Shown piece by piece: positions 7,305 through 12,061 of a stretch of DNA of 14,338 nucleotides (positions are counted from its first letter, which is position 1; every line of letters starts with the position of its first letter). The DNA lies in NCBI GenBank assembly GCA_013696535.1, contig JACCYI010000339.1, positions 1 through 14,338 of the forward strand. The letters are read 5' to 3'. The translations under genes and the position numbers were made by a program. This stretch comes from Solirubrobacterales bacterium (lineage in GTDB: Bacteria; Actinomycetota; Thermoleophilia; Solirubrobacterales; Solirubrobacteraceae). The notes below the pieces were generated by a model. It worked only from the letters and a program-made list of their open reading frames with translations, made no database searches and was not told where the DNA came from.

Positions 7305-7924
7305 GGGAGTCGGAGGTCCAGCGGCTCGACAGGCTCGAACTCGCCGGAGTACGCGCGACGGTGGATCTCCTCGGCGGACGCCCCTTCCCGGCGCGCGCCC
7401 AAGAGTTGTTCCGGATCGACATGCCTGCCGATCGGATCGGCGGCGAACTCAGGGGCCGACTGCATGAACGCCGTGGACTTGCTCCAATCCCCGAAGTCGT
7501 CGCTCTGCATCTCCACGCTGTTGCCGTCCGGATCTGCGTAATAGAAGGACGTCGTCATTCCGTGGTCAAGGCAGCCATGCGGCACGATGCCCTCGTCCCG
7601 CAACCGCTCGTAGGTGTCCAGCAGCTCCTCCATCGACTCGAACTCGAAGGCGGTGTGATGAATACCCGTGTGCTTGATCTTGTCCGGGTCGTCTTCGAGT
7701 CCAGGGACGCTCAAGAGCGCAAGCCGGTGGTTCGCAGTGTCGTTGGTGAGCCACGCTCCGCCTTCGTACTGATGCGTGACCGTCAGACCGGCGACCGTGC
7801 CGTACCAGTCGATGAGCCCCTGAAGCCTGGTGGTCTTGAGGTTGACGTGGTGCAGCGGTGGTTGGAGCACCTTGCGACCTGAACGAGCCGCTTCTCCGCT
7901 GGTCGTGGCGGCGTTCTGTGACAT
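7301..7924 (-). CDS. VOC-family extradiol dioxygenase (catechol 2,3-dioxygenase type)
   Basis: 207 residues, one vicinal-oxygen-chelate domain pair. The putative Fe(II) ligands of the His-His-Glu triad are H26 (PPLHHVNLK), H90 (GIHHTAFEF) and E138 (DPDGNSVEMQ). A C-terminal extension (PIGRHVDPEQLLGARREG) is typical of dioxygenase-like VOC proteins next to flavin hydroxylases. The likely role is meta cleavage of the dihydroxylated ring made by the following monooxygenase; the exact substrate is not determinable. The ATG at 7924 has a strong purine-rich ribosome-binding site (AGGAG at 7933-7929). It is the first gene of the coupled block, with a predicted promoter at 8056-8028. The gene is intact. 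The alternative is a non-oxygenase VOC protein, less likely in this context. Confidence 0.85.
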   Translation of the reverse strand: MSQNAATTSGEAARSGRKVLQPPLHHVNLKTTRLQGLIDWYGTVAGLTVTHQYEGGAWLTNDTANHRLALLSVPGLEDDPDKIKHTGIHHTAFEFESMEELLDTYERLRDEGIVPHGCLDHGMTTSFYYADPDGNSVEMQSDDFGDWSKSTAFMQSAPEFAADPIGRHVDPEQLLGARREGASAEEIHRRAYSGEFEPVEPLDLRLP

Positions 7925-8000
7925 CCCTCTCCTCTCGGTGTGACCTCTACGTCCCGACGACTTTCACCCGGGTCGCGCATTGGGCACGAACTTCTGCTCG

Positions 8001-8012
8001 CTTCGCGCGAAG
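8001..8012. promoter_or_regulatory. 12-bp perfect palindrome, candidate operator of the aromatic cluster
   Basis: CTTCGCGCGAAG is a perfect palindrome with no spacer. It lies 77 bp upstream of the dioxygenase ATG and about 9-20 nt downstream of the start site expected from the promoter at 8056-8028, where a bound repressor would block transcription. Only one copy was noticed in the window. It could be a chance palindrome in GC-rich DNA. Confidence 0.35.
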
Positions 8013-8027
8013 ACGCCCAGACGCTCG

Positions 8028-8056
8028 ACTCTAGCCCCCACCCAATGGAGTGTCGA
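8028..8056 (-). promoter_or_regulatory. Predicted sigma70-type promoter of the dioxygenase-led operon
   Basis: Reading the minus strand, TCGACA (8056-8051; 5 of 6 to TTGACA) is followed after exactly 17 nt by TAGAGT (8033-8028; 4 of 6 to TATAAT). The expected start site is near 8021, giving a leader of about 97 nt before the dioxygenase ATG. The rest of the 232-bp gap (7925-8156) shows no coding potential I can support. Confidence 0.4.
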
Positions 8057-8156
8057 CAGTCCTCAGGCAGCCCACGACACGGCTGGCGATCGGCCTCCTG
8101 ACCCGCTGGTCCCGGTCGGTAGAGGCATCGCGTCGTGTCGAGCGTGGCTCGCTCGA

Positions 8157-8513
8157 TCAGTACTGAATGCGGAAGTTCCCGATGAAGGTGATCGTGTTGC
8201 CGTCGGGATCGCGGATGGCGGATAGCTGCACGCCCTTGTTGACCGTCTCGATGGTGCCTGCAGGCAGCCCCCTGTCCAAGACTTCGGCGACATGCTGATC
8301 GATGTCGTCGACCGCGAAGTTCAACAGGGCCGAGCCGGCACGATCGGCGTCGCGTGTGACTTGAACCCATCCGCTGTCGGTCACCTGCCATTCGACGAGC
8401 TGACCCTCCATCGGCAGGTTGTCGGCGGGACGGCCGAACAGACGCTCATACCAAGCGTGCGCAGCGTCAAAGTCGGCGACCGGCACGACGGCGAGGACAT
8501 GGTCGATAGACAT
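8157..8513 (-). CDS. Small VOC-family (glyoxalase/bleomycin-resistance fold) protein
   Basis: 118 residues in one VOC domain: MSIDHVLAVVPVADFDAAHA, YERLFGRPADNLPMEG, LLNFAVDDIDQHVAEVLDRG and the C-terminal strand DPDGNTITFIGNFRIQY. H5 could be a metal ligand, but the usual C-terminal glutamate position is not obvious (TITFIGNF), so catalysis is uncertain; many such proteins are binding proteins or uncharacterised lyases. The open frame extends upstream to about 8897. The ATG at 8513-8511 is chosen because GAAGGAAG (8525-8518) sits just before it and the VOC fold starts there. It is separated from the next minus-strand gene by 232 bp with a separate predicted promoter, so membership in the catabolic operon is doubtful. 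Confidence 0.82.
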   Translation of the reverse strand: MSIDHVLAVVPVADFDAAHAWYERLFGRPADNLPMEGQLVEWQVTDSGWVQVTRDADRAGSALLNFAVDDIDQHVAEVLDRGLPAGTIETVNKGVQLSAIRDPDGNTITFIGNFRIQY

Positions 8514-8669
8514 CAGACTTCCTTCTGTTGGAGGGGATGGACGCGCAGAGCCCCAGAGGGCAGCCAACCTAGGCGTCGGCCGGTACCGCGAGCTCGTCCT
8601 CACCTGTAGACGGAACCAAAGCCTCGGACTCATCGGTCTCACCGCTGCCTCTCGGGTATGCAGCGCCTC

Positions 8670-9583
8670 ATGACCACTTCCGACGCCTGGCCCCCGCTGC
8701 CCTACGAGGAATGGGAGCCGACCAAGCAGACGTTTCACCGCTACTGCCAGATCGTCGGCAAGATACGGATGGCGCTCGTGCCGTTTCGCAACCACTGGTG
8801 GCACGTGACGCTGTACCCGACCGTGCGCGGGCTGTCGACCGGCCCGATGCCCTGCGACGGGCGCGACGTTGAGATCGCCTTTGATCTGCTCGACCACCGC
8901 GTCGAGGTCTTCTCAAGCGATGGACGAAGGGCGAGCGTCGACCTGACCACCCGCACCGCCTGCGCGGACTTCTACGCCGACCTGTTCGCGGCGCTGCACA
9001 GCCTTCAAGTCGACGTGGACATCCACCCGCAGCCGTTCGTCTCGGCGACAGCCCGCCCTTTCACGCCGACCGTGACAACGACAGCTATGACCCCGACGCC
9101 GTCAACCGCTACTGGCGCGTCCTCACGGCTGCACAGCGAGTCCTCTTCGACTTCCAAGGACGCTTTGATGGCAAGGCAAGCCCCGTGCACCTCTTCTGGC
9201 ACAGCTTCGACCTTGCCCACGCGCGCTACAACGGGAAGTCGGTGCCAACCGGAGACGTCGATCGCGTCAGCGCCGAGGCCTACTCCCACGAGGTCATCGC
9301 GTTCGGCTTCTGGCCCGGTGACGCACGGACGACGTCGTACCCGGCCTTCTACTCCTACACCGCGCCCGAACCTTCCGAGGCGCTTCGCGACCAGCCGCTC
9401 GAACCTGCTCAGGCCGAGTGGCAGGACACCGGTGCCGGTTCGCAGGCCCTCCTCTCCTACGACGACGTGCGCTCGGCCGCCGACCCGCACGCCGCCCTTC
9501 TGGCCTTCTACGAGAGCGCGTACCAAGCCGGAGCGCAAGCCGCCGGCTGGGACCGTACGGCCTTCGCCACGTCGGCGCAATAG
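8670..9583 (+). pseudogene. DUF5996 family protein with a single-base frameshift
   Basis: A protein of unknown function, recognised as DUF5996 from WPPLPYEEWEPTKQTFHRY, QIVGKIRMALVPFRNHWWHV and YPTVRGLSTGPMP near the N-terminus, and from HLFWHSFDLAHARYNGK and SHEVIAFGFWPGD in the second half. The first frame reads to IHPQPF (residue 123). One base missing after 9039 breaks it: inserting A gives GAT CTC GGC GAC AGC (DLGDS), and the frame then runs cleanly to the TAG at 9581. Corrected length is 304 residues, normal for the family. ATG 8670 (MTTSDAWPPL) fits the family N-terminus better than ATG 8658; neither has a good ribosome-binding site. It is divergent from the small VOC gene (gap 8514-8669, no recognisable promoter) and 6 bp ahead of the TfoX-like gene. 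Confidence 0.83.
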
Positions 9584-9589
9584 TGGACG

Positions 9590-9937
9590 ATGATGCTGTG
9601 CATGGCCTACGACGAGCTTCTCGCCAATCGCATCCGTGAGTTGACCGCCGGGGACCCGGAGGTCGACGAGAAGCGGATGTTCGGAGGCCTGGCGTTCCTC
9701 GTGCGCGGCCACCTGGCGGTCGCGGCCAGCGGGCAGGGTGGTCTGATGGTGCGCGTCGACCCCGAGGACACCGGCACTCTTCTGGCCAAGCCGCAGGCTC
9801 GGCCGTTTGAGATGCGCGGCCGTGCACTGCAGGGCTGGGTGAGAGTGGACCCCGAGGGCCTGCGTACCAAGCGCCAGCTCGAGCCTTGGGTGAAGCGCGG
9901 AGTCGTGTACGCACGCTCGCTGCCTCCGAAGCGATGA
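9590..9937 (+). CDS. TfoX/Sxy N-terminal-domain family protein
   Basis: 115 residues from ATG 9590, or 111 from the ATG at 9602 (MAYDELLANRIREL), which fits the usual family start better. The diagnostic segment is DEKRMFGGLAFLVRGHLAVA, followed by LMVRVDPED and a short basic C-terminus. TfoX of Gammaproteobacteria regulates competence, but the many stand-alone actinobacterial copies of this domain have no established role, so no function is assigned. The gene is intact, 6 bp after the DUF5996 gene and probably co-transcribed with it. It converges on the MBL-fold gene with only 18 bp between stop codons; no hairpin is evident there. Confidence 0.85.
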   Translation: MMLCMAYDELLANRIRELTAGDPEVDEKRMFGGLAFLVRGHLAVAASGQGGLMVRVDPEDTGTLLAKPQARPFEMRGRALQGWVRVDPEGLRTKRQLEPWVKRGVVYARSLPPKR

Positions 9938-9955
9938 AGCTGCGTGCCGTGTTGC

Positions 9956-10636
9956 TCAGCCGGCGGCGGCGTGGAACGCGGCCGCGGCGCTCGAGCGCAC
10001 GGTCCGCCCGTGGCCGAAGACCGCGCTCTGGAACTCGCGCTCGGCGAGCCGGCTAAAGCTGTCGCGAGCCTGCGCCGGGTCATCGGCGGCGGGATGGGGC
10101 CCGACGCCGGTGAGGTTGGCGGCGGCGTCACCAGCGAACAGCAGGCCGCGCTCCTCCCACAGCAACGACACGTGTCCGGCGGTGTGGCCCGCGGTCGCGA
10201 TGACGCGAAATGGACCGACCGCCTCGCCGTCGACGAGCCCCTCCTCGACGGGCATCGGCGACAGCGCCCACGGCAGCGCGATCTTGACGTAGGGCACGAG
10301 CACGCGACCCATCGGCGTGGCGGGGGACGGTCGCGGCTGCTCGAGGCCGTCACGCACGAACGGTGCCTCGAGCGGCGCCACGTGCACCGACGCGCCGGTC
10401 GCGCGCGCGAGCTCAGCGGCGTTTGACGCATGGTCGGCGTGGCGATGCGTGAGAAGGATCCGCCCTACGTCCGAAGGCTCGCGGCCAACGGCGCGGATCG
10501 CAGCCAGGATCGCCGCCGCGCCACCGGGAGTCCCCGTGTCGACCAGCGTGAGGACGTCGGCGTCCACGACGTAGGCGTTGACCAGCGCGCGCGGAAAGAA
10601 CACTGCAGCGACACCCGGCATGACGACCCTGTGCAT
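9956..10636 (-). CDS. MBL-fold metallo-hydrolase
   Basis: 226 residues of the metallo-beta-lactamase/glyoxalase II fold. Dinuclear metal-site residues are all present: H64-R-H66-A-D68-H69 (LTHRHADHAS), H151 (TAGHTAGHVSL), D170 (LFAGDAAANL) and a late H209 (FGHGRTV). The N-terminal strand FFPRALVNAYVVDADVLTLVDTG is typical of cytoplasmic hydrolases acting on thioesters, lactones or similar; there is no signal peptide. The substrate is unknown. ATG 10636 is assigned, and an in-frame ATG at 10621 is also possible. It lies 57 bp downstream of the TetR remnant on the same strand, which may once have been the first gene of a two-gene unit. The gene is intact. Confidence 0.88.
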   Translation of the reverse strand: MHRVVMPGVAAVFFPRALVNAYVVDADVLTLVDTGTPGGAAAILAAIRAVGREPSDVGRILLTHRHADHASNAAELARATGASVHVAPLEAPFVRDGLEQPRPSPATPMGRVLVPYVKIALPWALSPMPVEEGLVDGEAVGPFRVIATAGHTAGHVSLLWEERGLLFAGDAAANLTGVGPHPAADDPAQARDSFSRLAEREFQSAVFGHGRTVRSSAAAAFHAAAG

Positions 10637-10693
10637 AGCCGGTCAGGATCCCCCGGCAGGCTGAGCGGCAAACTCGCCGCTCCTCGTCGGGTG

Positions 10694-10885
10694 TCAGCTG
10701 TCGCCGGCGCGATGGCCGGCCCGGCGGTACATGAGATGGTCGATCTCCGATGTGTAGAGGCGGGCGGGGTCGACACCGACCTGTTCGAACACACCTTCGA
10801 TCTCCAAGCTGATGATGCCGTGCATCCGTGTCCAGGCTGTGAGAGCCAGCAACAGGTCATCGGGCTCCATACGCGCACCGGCCCC
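10694..10885 (-). pseudogene. C-terminal remnant of a TetR-family regulator
   Basis: About 60 residues matching the ligand-binding C-terminus of actinobacterial TetR regulators: DDLLLALTAWTRMHGIISLE, then GVFEQVGVDPARLYTSEIDHL, ending at the TGA at 10696-10694. The N-terminal helix-turn-helix and about two thirds of the protein are missing. Upstream on the minus strand the sequence turns directly into the start region of the divergent quinone oxidoreductase. The exact left limit of homology is uncertain (about 10870-10900). The regulator probably once controlled that divergent gene; it can no longer bind DNA. Confidence 0.6.
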
Positions 10886-10918
10886 GCCGCGGCCCCGGCG
10901 GTCATCGCCACCGAGGTC

Positions 10919-11908
10919 GTGCTCCCGAGAGTCGTGGAGCCCTCCGGTCTGCAGCTTCGCCGGCGCACCCTTGCGCCGCCTGCGACCGGTGAGGCGATGG
11001 TGCGAGTCGAGGCCAGCGGCGTGTCGTTCGCCGAGCAGTCGATGCGGCGCAACCGCTACCCCGGCCAGCCCAAGTTTCCGTTCGTCCCCGGCTACGACCT
11101 GGTCGGCACCGTCGCCTCGATCGGCGCGGGCGTCGACCCCGGACAGATCGGCACCCGCGTGGCGGCCCTGACCAAGACCGGCGGCTGGGCCGGCCACGCC
11201 CTGGTCCCCGCCGCCGACCTCGTACCCGTCCCTCGCGGGGTCGACCCGGCCGAGGCGGAAACACTCGTGGTCAACGGCCTGACCGCGTGGCAGATGCTGC
11301 ACCGCAAGGCCGCCATCCAGTCCGGGCAGACCATCGTCGTCCACGGCGCCAACGGCGGAGTGGGCACCACCCTGGTCCAGCTCGCCCGCCCCGCCGGCGT
11401 CCGGGTCATCGGCACCGCCTCCCCACGCCACCACGCCGCCCTGCGAGAGCTCGGCGCCGAACCCATCGACTACAACGACTCCGACCTCGCCGCCCGCGTG
11501 CGTGAGCTCGCGCCCAACGTCTTCGACCACGTCGGCGGACCGACGCTCCAGAGCTCCTACGCGATGCTCGCCCCCAAGGGAACGCTCGTCTCCTACGCCA
11601 TCGCTTCCATGGGAGACACCGGCTCGCTCTACGCGGCCTTCGGGAAGCACATGGCCCGCCTCACCCGATGGAACCTGACGCCCAACGGCCACAAGGCCAC
11701 CTTCTACAACGTCTGGGGCGGACTCCGCGTGCGCCCCGCTCAGTTCCGGCAACGCCTGCACGACGACCTCACCCGGGTCTTCGACCTGCTAGCCAACGGC
11801 GTGCTCACCGCGCAGGTCGCCGCCCGCCTCCCTCTCAACCGAGCCGCCGCCGCTATGGAACTCGCCGGATCGCGCACCGCATTCGGCAAGGTCGTGCTCA
11901 CCGCCTGA
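10919..11908 (+). CDS. NADPH:quinone oxidoreductase-like MDR protein, 5' end probably eroded
   Basis: Medium-chain dehydrogenase/reductase, zinc-independent quinone oxidoreductase type. From GTG 10919 it has 329 residues: GroES-like domain (RVEASGVSFAEQSM, then FPFVPGYDLVGTVASIGAGV), nucleotide-binding HGANGGVG (142-149), and the C-terminal FDHVGGPTLQSSYAMLAPKG and SRTAFGKVVLTA. Family-like sequence already begins at codons 10901-10916 (VIATEV), before any standard start codon, and no ribosome-binding site is visible, so the original start appears lost at the junction with the TetR remnant. Around residues 196-205 (RELAPNVFDHVGG) a few residues usually present between the two motifs seem to be missing in frame. 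Enzymatic residues otherwise look intact. Expression is uncertain because promoter and start were affected. Confidence 0.82.
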   Translation: MLPRVVEPSGLQLRRRTLAPPATGEAMVRVEASGVSFAEQSMRRNRYPGQPKFPFVPGYDLVGTVASIGAGVDPGQIGTRVAALTKTGGWAGHALVPAADLVPVPRGVDPAEAETLVVNGLTAWQMLHRKAAIQSGQTIVVHGANGGVGTTLVQLARPAGVRVIGTASPRHHAALRELGAEPIDYNDSDLAARVRELAPNVFDHVGGPTLQSSYAMLAPKGTLVSYAIASMGDTGSLYAAFGKHMARLTRWNLTPNGHKATFYNVWGGLRVRPAQFRQRLHDDLTRVFDLLANGVLTAQVAARLPLNRAAAAMELAGSRTAFGKVVLTA

Positions 11909-11929
11909 CGGTTCCTGGCCGCCGCTGAC

Positions 11930-12019
11930 GCTCGGCATACTTCCGCCGATGAAAGGACGACGAGCGAAACGCGTGCCGAGCAGGGGCCGCCGCGCCAGTC
12001 TCACGAACACCGGCGGAAG
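11930..12019 (+). promoter_or_regulatory. Interleaved inverted repeats in the leader before the helicase
   Basis: Two perfect inverted repeats interlock: GCTCGGCA (11930-11937) with TGCCGAGC (11974-11981), and CTTCCGCCG (11940-11948) with CGGCGGAAG (12011-12019). Order A-B-A'-B' is pseudoknot topology if transcribed. They fill most of the 153-bp gap between the MDR stop and the helicase. Chance occurrence in GC-rich DNA is quite possible, so this is offered only as a candidate. Confidence 0.2.
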
Positions 12020-12061
12020 ATCGATGCTCGGGGGTTCGTCGCCCGTGGTCGCCGACGACCC

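Noticed and set aside
4805..9045. Programmed ribosomal frameshifting at the indel sites
   Set aside because: None of the four sites shows a slippery heptamer or a paired downstream structure, and the families involved are normally encoded in one frame.
9005..10431. Minus-strand open frames 9005-9712 and 9607-10431
   Set aside because: The first is antisense to DUF5996 and TfoX-like genes; the second runs antisense to TfoX and out of frame through the MBL-fold gene. Both have shadow-type composition.
10694..11761. A 355-residue minus-strand frame starting inside the MDR gene
   Set aside because: Only its last 60 or so residues resemble a protein family (TetR C-terminus); the rest is the antisense of the oxidoreductase, so it is not one gene.
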